8,531 bases of DNA from an uncultured Spirochaetaceae bacterium. GTDB taxonomy: Bacteria > Spirochaetota > Spirochaetia > Treponematales > Treponemataceae. Shown here one piece after another: positions 1-6,524 of the stretch. The position numbers and the translations under genes were made by a program. Under the pieces are notes generated by a model, which searched no databases, was not told where the DNA came from, and worked only from the letters and a program-made list of their open reading frames with translations. The stretch spans positions 1-8,531 of the forward strand of contig CACYDQ010000210.1 of assembly GCA_902773215.1 (NCBI GenBank), written 5' to 3'. Position 1 is the first letter of the stretch, and each line of letters opens with the position of its first letter.

Positions 1-1
1 G

Positions 2-640
2 ATGCTCACCAAGGCAAAGGCAGCGGGGAGCGGGATAATCTTCGCAAACCCCAACGCCCCGACCGGGCTTGCCCTGAGCCGGAAGGAAGTGGAGGCAATC
101 CTGAAGTCCGCCCCGGCAGGGAAAGTCGTCGTCGTCGACGAGGCCTACTGCGACTTCGGCGGCGAGAGCTGCCTGCCCCTGCTCAAGGATCACAGGAACC
201 TCGTCATCGTCAGGACATTCAGCAAGTCCCTCTCCTTCGCGGGGATGCGGCTGGGCTACATCGTCGCAAACCCGGAGCTGGTCCAGGCGGTCTTCTGCGT
301 CAAGAACTCATTCAACCACTTCCCGGTCGATTTCCTCGCCAAGACTGCCGCCATCGCCTCATGCAGGGCCGCGCCCTACTATGCGGAGAACGCCCGTAAG
401 GTCGTTTCGGAGCGGGAGTCGCTAACCTCCTTCCTGCGGGAAAGGGGTTACTTCGTGCTGGACAGCCTGACGAACTTCGTCTTCGCGCGGAAGGACGGCA
501 TGGGCGGCAGGGCGCTCTACGAGAAGGTGCGGGATGCGGGCATACTGATACGCCACTTCGCGACCCCGGGCATAGAGGACTTCGTGCGCATATCGATAGG
601 GACGCACGATCAGATGGAAGAGCTCAGGAAGGCTCTGTAA
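2..640 (+). CDS. hisC: Histidinol-phosphate aminotransferase-like enzyme, C-terminal part (5' end outside window)
   Basis: PLP-dependent fold-type I aminotransferase; as HisC it would convert imidazole acetol phosphate and glutamate to histidinol phosphate in cytoplasmic histidine synthesis. Numbering from the first visible Met, I see NPNAPTG (16-22), the DEAY motif with the PLP-ring Asp (46-49), the Schiff-base lysine K75 in TFSKSLSFAGMRLGY, and R196 in FVRISIGT, placed like the substrate-carboxylate Arg. HisC proteins are about 350 aa with the lysine near residue 210, so roughly 140 N-terminal residues lie left of the window. The ATG at 2 is therefore almost certainly internal. The C-terminus looks complete, with TAA at 638-640. 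The metallophosphoesterase follows after 27 bases and is probably co-transcribed. No other his gene is visible, so a related aminotransferase, such as one acting on aromatic substrates or a CobD-like decarboxylase, is not excluded. Confidence 0.82.
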   Translation: MLTKAKAAGSGIIFANPNAPTGLALSRKEVEAILKSAPAGKVVVVDEAYCDFGGESCLPLLKDHRNLVIVRTFSKSLSFAGMRLGYIVANPELVQAVFCVKNSFNHFPVDFLAKTAAIASCRAAPYYAENARKVVSERESLTSFLRERGYFVLDSLTNFVFARKDGMGGRALYEKVRDAGILIRHFATPGIEDFVRISIGTHDQMEELRKAL

Positions 641-667
641 GGACACGGACAGTCAGGAGGAATCAAC

Positions 668-1348
668 ATGAAGTTTCTGGTCATAAGCGATCTGCACGGC
701 AACCTGGACGTGCTGGACAAGATGGAGGGCATCTTCAAGGAAGCGGACGCGGTCCTGTTCGCGGGCGACTTCGCCAAATTCGGCGAGAGCGCGACGGGGC
801 TGCCCGCGCTGGAAAAGCTCTGCCGGATGCACGATTCGATATACGCGGTCATCGGCAACTGCGACGAGCCAGCCTTCCTTGACGAGCTGGACAAGAAAGA
901 CATCTCGGTGGAGAAGAGCCTGACGAGCCTGGACGGGCTTTCCGTCGCGGGGTCGGGAGGCGGCAGCAAGTTCACCGGGACGACTCCCTTCGAGCGGACG
1001 GACGAGGAGCTCGTGTCCGACTTCGGCATGGTGACGGCCCAGGGCGAGGGCGAGTGGGGCAACCTCATCGCGATAATGCATAACCCGCCCAAGGACACGA
1101 AGTGCGACAGCATCCCGGGCGGCGTGCACGTCGGAAGCCCCCTGCTGCGGAAGTTCATTGAGGACTATAAGCCGCTCGCCGTCATCACGGGGCACATCCA
1201 CGAGAGCGCGGGCGTTGACAAGATAGGGAATACGACGGTCATCAACCCCGGCCCCCTCATGGAGGGCTGCTACGCCTGGCTCACCGTCGGCAAGTCCGGC
1301 GGCAGATGGGAAGTCAAGCAGGTGGACATGAAGAAGCTCGGGGAATAA
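668..1348 (+). CDS. Calcineurin-like metallophosphoesterase (YfcE/PAE1087-like)
   Basis: Predicted cytoplasmic two-metal phosphoesterase of 226 aa with no signal peptide. The metal-ligand series is complete: D8 and H10 (SDLHGN), D34 (AGDF), N64 (GNCDE), H138 (MHNPP), and H176 with H178 (GHIHES), followed by a conserved NPGP. The GGGSKFTGTTPFE stretch between GNCD and MHNPP resembles the MPP_PAE1087 branch of the superfamily, which has Gly-rich GGS then TPF there, more than classical YfcE. The substrate cannot be read from sequence; phosphodiesters or phosphomonoesters are possible. AGGAGG at 655-660, seven bases before the ATG, fixes the start. It lies 27 bases after the aminotransferase gene with no visible promoter between, so it is probably the second gene of that operon. 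The hairpin at 1356-1398 ends it. Confidence 0.9.
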   Translation: MKFLVISDLHGNLDVLDKMEGIFKEADAVLFAGDFAKFGESATGLPALEKLCRMHDSIYAVIGNCDEPAFLDELDKKDISVEKSLTSLDGLSVAGSGGGSKFTGTTPFERTDEELVSDFGMVTAQGEGEWGNLIAIMHNPPKDTKCDSIPGGVHVGSPLLRKFIEDYKPLAVITGHIHESAGVDKIGNTTVINPGPLMEGCYAWLTVGKSGGRWEVKQVDMKKLGE

Positions 1349-1355
1349 CAGGCAC

Positions 1356-1398
1356 AAAAAAGCCCCGGTCCGTCATCGTGCGGGCCGGGGCTTTTTTT
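1356..1398. terminator. Bidirectional rho-independent terminator between convergent genes
   Basis: A 12-bp stem (1361-1372 with 1381-1392, one G-U wobble when read on the plus strand) closes an 8-base loop. It is preceded by six A (1356-1361) and followed by seven T (1392-1398), so each strand has a GC-rich hairpin followed by a U-run. It lies between the stops of the metallophosphoesterase (+, ending 1348) and the BI-1 gene (-, ending 1411), and can serve both. Confidence 0.93.
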
Positions 1399-1410
1399 AT
1401 GCGGTCAGCT

Positions 1411-2106
1411 CTAGCGCCTCCTGCCGAAGATGCGCAGGAGGGAAAGGAACATGTTGATGAAGTCCAGGTAGAGCTCCAGCGCGCCGAGGATGGAGACCTT
1501 GCGGAAAGCCTCGCTGCCGTCGGCGTTCTCGGAGAGGGCGAGCATCTTCTGGCTGTCGTAGGCGGTCAGCCCCGCGAACACGGCGACCGACACGAGGGAG
1601 ATGAGGAAGTCCAGGCCGCTCGACCTGAACAGGAAGTTCAGCAGGGATGCGATGATGATTCCCCAGACGGCCATGCCCAGGTAACGCCCGTAGCCGGCCA
1701 GGTTGCTCCCGGTCCTGAGCCCGTAGAGGGCCATGCCGGCAAACATCGCCGCGCATGAGACAAACACGACGGCGAGGGACTGCCCGGAGTACAGGAAGAA
1801 GATATACGCGAGCGTCATGCCGTTCAGCACGGAGTAGGCGAGGAAACCGAAGACCGCCGTCGCAAGGCTTATCCTGCGGATGGAAGCGGAAAGCCACCAG
1901 ACCAGGGCAAGTTCCCCGATGAACAGCGCGATGCTGTGCCAGCCCGTGTAGATGAACGTGAGCAGGGCGGGACTGCCCGCCGTGATGAACGCCGCCGCCG
2001 CGCTTATCAGCAGGGCGACCGTCATCCAGCCGTAGGTCCCCGCAAGGAACTTCCTCTGCTCACTCTCGCGGTCTGCCGCGTACCCGATATTTGCGTAATC
2101 GCTCAT
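1411..2106 (-). CDS. Bax inhibitor-1 / YccA family membrane protein
   Basis: A 231-aa polytopic inner-membrane protein of the BI-1/TMBIM superfamily (E. coli YbhL/YccA, Bacillus YetJ). Seven hydrophobic segments are visible at about 25-43, 47-71, 80-99, 100-130, 142-160, 165-183 and 205-227, ending in a basic tail (RIFGRRR). Two membrane aspartates, D184 in AYDSQKM and D215 in YLDFINMF, match the paired Asp that form the pH-sensing latch of the calcium-leak channel YetJ. The C-terminal LELYLDFINMFLSLLRIFG stretch is a family signature. I start at 2106 because AGGAGG (2120-2115) sits eight bases upstream; an in-frame ATG at 2154 has no usable SD and lies almost on the predicted transcription start. 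It is monocistronic with its own promoter and a shared terminator. The bacterial role is little defined; calcium leak or stress protection is inferred from relatives. Confidence 0.93.
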   Translation of the reverse strand: MSDYANIGYAADRESEQRKFLAGTYGWMTVALLISAAAAFITAGSPALLTFIYTGWHSIALFIGELALVWWLSASIRRISLATAVFGFLAYSVLNGMTLAYIFFLYSGQSLAVVFVSCAAMFAGMALYGLRTGSNLAGYGRYLGMAVWGIIIASLLNFLFRSSGLDFLISLVSVAVFAGLTAYDSQKMLALSENADGSEAFRKVSILGALELYLDFINMFLSLLRIFGRRR

Positions 2107-2114
2107 TCTTCGTG

Positions 2115-2120
2115 CCTCCT
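2115..2120 (-). promoter_or_regulatory. SD sequence that fixes the BI-1 start
   Basis: AGGAGG read on the minus strand, eight bases before the ATG at 2106-2104. It selects the 231-aa protein over the 247-aa version beginning at 2154. Confidence 0.88.
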
Positions 2121-2126
2121 GTGCGT

Positions 2127-2147
2127 GCCCGGGCCCCTTCCCCGGGC
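2127..2147 (-). other. All-GC hairpin in the BI-1 5' leader
   Basis: GCCCGGG and CCCGGGC (2127-2133 and 2141-2147) form a 7-bp stem of only G-C pairs around a 7-base loop. It lies between the predicted transcription start (about 2160) and the SD, and stops six bases short of the SD at 2120. No U-run follows it, so it is not an intrinsic terminator. It could stabilise the mRNA or affect ribosome access; function is inferred only. Confidence 0.6.
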
Positions 2148-2166
2148 GAATCATTTCCTTCCATAC

Positions 2167-2195
2167 AATATAAGTAAAATTCTCTCCTTGTGCAA
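2167..2195 (-). promoter_or_regulatory. Sigma-70-type promoter for the BI-1 gene
   Basis: On the minus strand, TTGCAC (2195-2190) and TATATT (2172-2167) are separated by exactly 17 bases, five of six consensus positions in each hexamer. Transcription would begin near 2160, giving a leader of about 55 bases that carries the GC hairpin and the SD. Confidence 0.78.
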
Positions 2196-2238
2196 GAAAA
2201 AAACTTCCGCAGAATCCAGCGAATTGATCAGCCGCAGG

Positions 2239-2262
2239 AAAAAAATTGCCGCGTTACGGCAA
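2239..2262 (-). terminator. Small hairpin with T-run on the minus strand, in the divergent intergenic region
   Basis: TTGCCG (2246-2251) and CGGCAA (2257-2262) form a 6-bp stem with a 5-base loop. Read on the minus strand it is followed by seven T (2245-2239), the form of a weak intrinsic terminator. It lies upstream of the BI-1 promoter, so it could block antisense transcription leaving the WD40 gene region. It could equally be a dyad operator between the two divergent promoters. The stem is short and either reading is tentative. Confidence 0.35.
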
Positions 2263-2300
2263 AAACTTGCTGACTCACTAAAATTCCGTGCGTTGTACTC

Positions 2301-2329
2301 TAGTTTCAATTTTTAAGAGCCGTTATAAT
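2301..2329 (+). promoter_or_regulatory. Probable promoter of the envelope cluster
   Basis: A perfect -10 hexamer TATAAT lies at 2324-2329. The position 17 bases upstream holds TAGTTT (2301-2306), a poor -35, so the promoter may be weak or activator-dependent. It lies in an AT-rich stretch (about 2155-2330) that contrasts with the GC-rich coding sequence around it. Transcription would start near 2336, about 26 bases before the GTG start. Confidence 0.6.
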
Positions 2330-2361
2330 CTGCCCCATCATAAAGGATAGGAAAGAAAAAA

Positions 2362-4113
2362 GTGTTTCCGTACAGCTTTGCGGGCACGGGGAAAAGAGCG
2401 CGGCTTCTGTGCGCCCTGCTTCTCGGCCTCTGCATCAGGCATACAGCATCTCCCGAGCAGGCACGGCTCGTCATGAAATCCGGTTCTCCCGTCAGGAACC
2501 TGGTCTGGACGGAGGATGACGGTTCCTTTGCCGTCGGGGAAACAGGCTCCGTGAGCATCAGGGAGACCGCAAGCGGCAAGATCCGCACGTCCTTCCCCGT
2601 GGAAGGGGCCACGGCCGTGGACTTCGCGAGCGAATCCGGGAGCGACAAATCCCTGTTCGCAACCCTCTCAGGCAGCGGGGAGCTTTGTGTCTGGGAAGTA
2701 GATAAAGACGGGGCTTCCCCCGCCGGCATTTCGTTCATCGGGAGCTCCCTGAACGGCGATGAGGTCCCCGTCAGCCAGCTCCGCTTCACGGCCCTCGCTT
2801 TCAGCAGGAACAGCGACTACATGGCCTGCGGGATGCAGGACGGCGGCATCCGGCTTTTCTTCAAGCTGCGCTTTTCCAGGCAGTTCATCATGCGCGAGGC
2901 GGGCGGACAGACCGGCCGCATCACGGCCCTGTCATTCAGCCCCGACGGCCGCTTCCTGGCTTCCGCCTCCGAGGACGGCAGCATCCTGCTTTTCAACGTG
3001 ACCGCCGCCAGGCCCGTGGCGAAGCTGCCTTTTTATGCCGTTCAGACGGGAAGCCCCGTCGACTTCGCCCCGGACGGGACCCTTGCGGCCGTCCTGGACT
3101 CAAAGAGCATCCTGCTGTACGGAACGGACGGGGAGCAGAAGGGCAGCCTCATCACGGACACGGACATAAAGGCCATACGGTTCCAGGGCGGCAGCGGCAT
3201 GCTGGCCGTGCAGGCCGCGGACGGAAGCATTTCCTTCTATAATACAGCCACGGGAGAGCAATCCGCCTCCATCCCGCCGCTGCAGGCCTCGCAGCTCAGT
3301 TCCTTCGCGTTCAGCGGGGACGGGGAGGAGCTGCTGGAAGGCTACGATGACGGAAGCGTCTGGCAGCTTACGGTCGCAGATTATACAAGGCGGAACGAAG
3401 CTCCGGCCGCACCCAGGCCCGCGGTGGCGGCAAACCCGGCACCCGTACAAACGGCACCCGCCGTGGAATCCGAGGCCGGACAGCCCGCCCCAAAAGCCGA
3501 AGAGCCTGCCGCCAAGGCGGAGCCTGTCACGGAGGAGCCGGTTGCCGGGGAAGAGAATCAGGAGCCTGAGAAAAAGACCTTCCTTTCGAATTTCAACCCC
3601 GAAGGCAGGAATTCCATTTCCGTCCAGGCCGGGGGCAGGCTGCTGCAGGACCCCTACGACGCAGCGCTGGAGCTTGACATCTCGTTCAGGATGGGGACGC
3701 TGTTCCCGCCCTTCTATGTGGGGGCCGCCCTGAGCGGCCAGATCGGCAAATGCTTTGACGCGGAGGAATTCCCGAACCAGTACACCTGGAAGGGGGAGGA
3801 GCTTGCGCCGCCCATGACGGAGGCCATATCCCTCTACGCCCCGATCGGCGTGGAATTCGCCATACGGAATTCGGCGTTCCGCGTGTTCAGCGAGCTTCAC
3901 GCGGGGGCACGGGAAGTGATGCTCTGGCAGACCTGCGACGAGGGGACGCTTCGCTCCGAGCCGCACTTCGTCCCCATGGGCGGCCTGTACATGGGCGCGC
4001 TCTTCCACGGCTTCATGCTGCGGGGAGGGGTGGACTTTGACCCGGTGCAACGATTCGTTCCCGGGCTGCTGATCGGCTACAGCCTGACGCTGCCAAGAGG
4101 AGGAAAGAACTGA
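2362..4113 (+). CDS. Secreted seven-bladed WD40 protein with Pro/Ala/Glu linker and beta-barrel-like C-terminal domain
   Basis: A 583-aa envelope protein of unknown function. A basic KRAR followed by a hydrophobic run (11-29) looks like a signal peptide, with cleavage near A29-S30. I count seven WD40-type blades, at about 43-79, 84-115, 140-178, 186-223, 231-265, 269-304 and 311-341, enough for a closed propeller; the clearest is blade 4 (FSPDGRFLASASEDGSILLF). A low-complexity Pro/Ala/Glu/Val linker (345-405) leads to a 178-aa C-terminal domain of about eight alternating amphipathic strands, which could be a small outer-membrane barrel. The start is GTG at 2362: an in-frame TAA at 2341 blocks extension, and AGGATAGGA (2344-2352) supplies the SD. 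Its TGA overlaps the next ATG by one base, so the two are probably translationally coupled. WD40 propellers usually act as protein-binding scaffolds; a periplasmic one is inferred here from the signal peptide. Confidence 0.82.
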   Translation: MFPYSFAGTGKRARLLCALLLGLCIRHTASPEQARLVMKSGSPVRNLVWTEDDGSFAVGETGSVSIRETASGKIRTSFPVEGATAVDFASESGSDKSLFATLSGSGELCVWEVDKDGASPAGISFIGSSLNGDEVPVSQLRFTALAFSRNSDYMACGMQDGGIRLFFKLRFSRQFIMREAGGQTGRITALSFSPDGRFLASASEDGSILLFNVTAARPVAKLPFYAVQTGSPVDFAPDGTLAAVLDSKSILLYGTDGEQKGSLITDTDIKAIRFQGGSGMLAVQAADGSISFYNTATGEQSASIPPLQASQLSSFAFSGDGEELLEGYDDGSVWQLTVADYTRRNEAPAAPRPAVAANPAPVQTAPAVESEAGQPAPKAEEPAAKAEPVTEEPVAGEENQEPEKKTFLSNFNPEGRNSISVQAGGRLLQDPYDAALELDISFRMGTLFPPFYVGAALSGQIGKCFDAEEFPNQYTWKGEELAPPMTEAISLYAPIGVEFAIRNSAFRVFSELHAGAREVMLWQTCDEGTLRSEPHFVPMGGLYMGALFHGFMLRGGVDFDPVQRFVPGLLIGYSLTLPRGGKN

Positions 4114-4586
4114 TGATGGCACGGCACGTTCTGGGCATCGTGCTCGCCGCGGCGGCATGCCTTGCGGCCAGTTTCCTGGCGGCAGGCTGCTCCGACGGCG
4201 GCTACGATCCCTTAATCGAAGAGTACAACGAGAATTTCACCGTCGTGAAAGACGAGGACGGTTCCAGTTATTCCGTGAACGACGCGGACTTTGACGCTTC
4301 CCGGATGCTGCGCGACCTGTATGAGGTCTCGCAGAAGAAGATGACCATCTTCTCCATCGTCGGCCCCAAGGACGGCGAGAGCTACGAGTGGAGCGTCAGC
4401 GAGACGGATACCGGCAGGGAGGTTGAGCTGAAGGGTGTGAACATGGGGGCACGGACCTTCTCGGCCTACCTGCCGGACACGCCGCTCAAGGAACAGACGA
4501 TGTATACCATACGCCTTTCCGTGACCAACAGGGACGGCAGGGTCTTTACGGACTCCGGACGGCTTTGGATAGATAAAGAGTCATGA
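4113..4586 (+). CDS. Small lipoprotein with one Ig/PKD-like domain
   Basis: A 157-aa predicted lipoprotein. A positively charged start (ARH) and Ala/Leu-rich helix end in the lipobox LAAGC, with lipidated C26. Residues 27-75 are acidic and polar, a likely tether. The remaining roughly 80 residues form alternating strands ending in YTIRLSVTNRDGRVFTDSG, the pattern of the last strands of an Ig-like/PKD sandwich. No enzymatic motif is visible. The ATG at 4113 overlaps the upstream TGA (TGATG), and AGGAGG at 4098-4103 sits nine bases before it inside the WD40 gene; ATG 4116 is an equally possible start that changes one residue. Tight coupling suggests it works with the WD40 protein, perhaps as a lipid-anchored partner. 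I do not recognise a named family. Confidence 0.8.
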   Translation: MMARHVLGIVLAAAACLAASFLAAGCSDGGYDPLIEEYNENFTVVKDEDGSSYSVNDADFDASRMLRDLYEVSQKKMTIFSIVGPKDGESYEWSVSETDTGREVELKGVNMGARTFSAYLPDTPLKEQTMYTIRLSVTNRDGRVFTDSGRLWIDKES

Positions 4587-4590
4587 GCAG

Positions 4591-4608
4591 GCCCGGCTCC
4601 ATTCGGGC
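4591..4608 (+). other. Small stem-loop between the two lipoprotein genes
   Basis: GCCCG (4591-4595) pairs with CGGGC (4604-4608), extendable by one G-U pair. There is no T-run after it, so it is not a standard terminator. It may be a processing or attenuation point that allows different expression of the genes on each side. Confidence 0.3.
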
Positions 4609-4619
4609 AAAGCAGAAAG

Positions 4620-4625
4620 TATGAT
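4620..4625 (+). promoter_or_regulatory. Possible -10 element before the large lipoprotein gene
   Basis: TATGAT in an AT-rich run, 22 bases before the ATG at 4647. No recognisable -35 lies 16-18 bases upstream. It could be an internal promoter, or simply the AT-rich flank of the SD AAAGGAG (4633-4639). Confidence 0.3.
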
Positions 4626-4646
4626 ATTTTATAAAGGAGTTTTGGG

Positions 4647-6479
4647 ATGAAAAAAGGAATCTTTTCTTCATGCCTGAAGGCGGCAGCAGCCCTGCTGCTT
4701 GCCTTCGCAGTGGCCTCGTGCGCGCAGTCCGCAGGAGGCGATGACGAGGGGACAGTGAGCGGCTCATCGTCGGGAAACAGCGCGGAAACCCGCAAGGTCA
4801 GCATCTCCGTCGCCGGCGACAACACGTCGAACGGCCCGGCGCTGCTCATCCTGCCCACGGTCGACAATGACGCCAGTAAGTATAGCTACAAGCTGACGGG
4901 AACGTCCGCCCGCGGAACGACGATCGACATGGACGTTGTGATTACCGGCTTCAACAAGCCTGTCGAGGTGGAGCTCGCCGCGACCTACTGGGAGCTGACG
5001 CTGACCGCGTATCTTGGCAGTGATGCCGCCCTGCGCGGGGTGAGGGCCGTGGACCTGACGAACGGAGCTCAGGACATTTCGTTCACCCTGACCCCGGGCA
5101 ACATCGAGGGGGGCACCGGTTCCGTTGATGTCAGCGGAACCTTCGTCCTGAACCCCAATGCGAAGCGCTATGTGGTCGGCCTGTACAAGATGAACACCGT
5201 GACCGACGAGCTGGTAGGAACAGCGGAGGAACAGGTTCTTGACGGATTGTCCAACTCGTTCTCGCTGGTACAGGATGGATACGAGCCGGGAGAGTATGTC
5301 TTCAAGTTCTGCCTCTTCAACGATGAGACGGGCGGGGACATCATATCCGAGTACTCAGACCTGATAATCGTCAACTCCGGCATCGTCACCAAGGCTGTCA
5401 TAGACATCCCGGACCTGAACAGGGTTCCTGCCGCCCCGGAGAACTTCAAGGCCGTCAGGCTGAATTCCTCCGTCACGGACGACACCGACGGCTTCTACGA
5501 CGTGGAGTTCACGTGGGACGACAAGTCCTCGAACGAGAAGTACTTCGAGCTGGTCCTCACCGAGTATGACACGGACGGCGTTACGGAGAAGGGGCATCAG
5601 ACTCTTCCGATTGCGGCGGACGACGACACGACCAAACCCTTCGCCACGTACGTAAGCGGCTCCCTGAATGCCTGCAACGAGAAATATACGGTGCGTCTTC
5701 CCACCGGACGCCTCTTTGACGCGACGCTCAAGGCCAAGACTTCCCGCGGCTCCCAGAGCTATGCGTCCGAGGCCGTGAAGAGGACTGACTCCTCCGGCGG
5801 CACGCTGGCAGATGCCTCGACCGGATTCGGTACGCCGGACGCCACGCACAGAATAAACACCGTGCGCAGGATCTACGACCTGAACGGCGGTACGCTCAAG
5901 CTTGCGGGCGAGACTGATGAGAAGACCGGAATCTATTACCAGTTTACGGTATACGAGGGCACCGACATCCCGCTCCTTACGATTGGCTCCGTGACATCGG
6001 GAGGAAACATCCTGTCGCTTCCGATTGCGGGCAGCACGGATACGATTGCCTTCGACGGCTGGATTGACACCACTGACGGAACGAAGGTTGCCGACGATTA
6101 CGTTCCTGCCGCGTGCACGGACGGCTCCTACAAGGCCAAGTTCAAGAGCAACACCGTGTCCATCGCCGACATCACGGGCTATGAAGACCTGGCCGACGGC
6201 AAGGTCGCAGTGAACGGCACGGCTGTGACGAAGAACACCGCCGTTGAGGTCGAACAGAAGGAGGATCAGGATGTCGAGCTTGACTTCAAGGATCCTACCG
6301 GCGAATTCGTGGCCTACCTGTTCAAGATGGACGGCGCGCTCCTGTCCGACGGTTCAAGCCACATCTGCAAGTTCAGTTCGACTGCCTATGATGCCGGACT
6401 GTACAACATGCTGGTCATTGGGGTTGCGAGCGACGGAACGGCGTACAGCCTGCCCTTCGTCCTGAACCTCAAGCGCTAG
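4647..6479 (+). CDS. Large multidomain lipoprotein with Ig-like, FN3-like and InlB-type repeat domains
   Basis: A 610-aa predicted surface or periplasmic lipoprotein. The signal MKKGIFSSC with an Ala/Leu helix ends at the lipobox VASC, lipidated C25. A Gly/Ser/Asp-rich tether (26-50) follows. I then read beta-rich Ig-like segments (about 50-258), an FN3-like domain (about 261-379, with PAAPENFKAV and FTWDDKSSNEKYFELVL), an InlB/Listeria-Bacteroides-type repeat (about 403-501, with YDLNGG at 410-415 and W472 in FDGW), and a terminal Ig-like domain (about 505-610) that resembles the segment around 165-255. These folds are typical of adhesive stalks; no catalytic motif is seen. AAAGGAG seven bases before the ATG fixes the start. 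It is 60 bases after the small lipoprotein gene and may share its transcript. It ends at two tandem hairpins. The ligand is unknown, and the adhesin role is inferred. Confidence 0.83.
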   Translation: MKKGIFSSCLKAAAALLLAFAVASCAQSAGGDDEGTVSGSSSGNSAETRKVSISVAGDNTSNGPALLILPTVDNDASKYSYKLTGTSARGTTIDMDVVITGFNKPVEVELAATYWELTLTAYLGSDAALRGVRAVDLTNGAQDISFTLTPGNIEGGTGSVDVSGTFVLNPNAKRYVVGLYKMNTVTDELVGTAEEQVLDGLSNSFSLVQDGYEPGEYVFKFCLFNDETGGDIISEYSDLIIVNSGIVTKAVIDIPDLNRVPAAPENFKAVRLNSSVTDDTDGFYDVEFTWDDKSSNEKYFELVLTEYDTDGVTEKGHQTLPIAADDDTTKPFATYVSGSLNACNEKYTVRLPTGRLFDATLKAKTSRGSQSYASEAVKRTDSSGGTLADASTGFGTPDATHRINTVRRIYDLNGGTLKLAGETDEKTGIYYQFTVYEGTDIPLLTIGSVTSGGNILSLPIAGSTDTIAFDGWIDTTDGTKVADDYVPAACTDGSYKAKFKSNTVSIADITGYEDLADGKVAVNGTAVTKNTAVEVEQKEDQDVELDFKDPTGEFVAYLFKMDGALLSDGSSHICKFSSTAYDAGLYNMLVIGVASDGTAYSLPFVLNLKR

Positions 6480-6498
6480 GTTTTCTTCTGCTAACATC

Positions 6499-6522
6499 CC
6501 GCGGGGCAGTCCTGCCCTGCGG
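6499..6522 (+). other. First of two tandem hairpins after the lipoprotein gene
   Basis: A 10-bp GC-rich stem (6499-6508 with 6513-6522, one G-U wobble) closes a GTCC tetraloop. It begins 20 bases after the stop at 6479 and has no T-run. It sits two bases before the terminator hairpin, so it may stack with it and protect the mRNA 3' end, or assist termination. Confidence 0.65.
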
Positions 6523-6524
6523 TT

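Noticed and set aside
2..4. ATG at position 2 as the true start of the aminotransferase
   Set aside because: The protein would lack the first roughly 140 residues of the fold, including the N-terminal arm and part of the PLP site; the window edge simply cuts the gene.
653..1357. 234-codon open frame opposite the metallophosphoesterase
   Set aside because: The plus frame has a complete set of metal ligands and an SD; the minus frame has neither motif nor SD and begins inside the terminator stem region.
1306..1758. Plus-strand open frame running through the terminator into the BI-1 gene
   Set aside because: It crosses the bidirectional terminator and has no SD; the opposite frame is a clear BI-1 family protein.
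2104..2154. Longer BI-1 start at ATG 2154 (16 extra residues)
   Set aside because: The predicted transcript starts near 2160, leaving no room for an SD at proper spacing; AGGAGG correctly spaced before 2106 supports the shorter form.
2293..2298. TTGTAC as the -35 for the cluster promoter
   Set aside because: It is 25 bases from the TATAAT at 2324, too far for a sigma-70 promoter.
3100..4158. 352-codon open frame on the minus strand across the WD40 gene
   Set aside because: Arg/Pro/Gly-rich shadow with no motif; the plus frame has seven WD40 blades, an SD and coupling to the next gene.
4591..4608. Stem-loop as a terminator between the two lipoprotein genes
   Set aside because: Only 5-6 bp and no T-run after it; kept only as a possible structural element.
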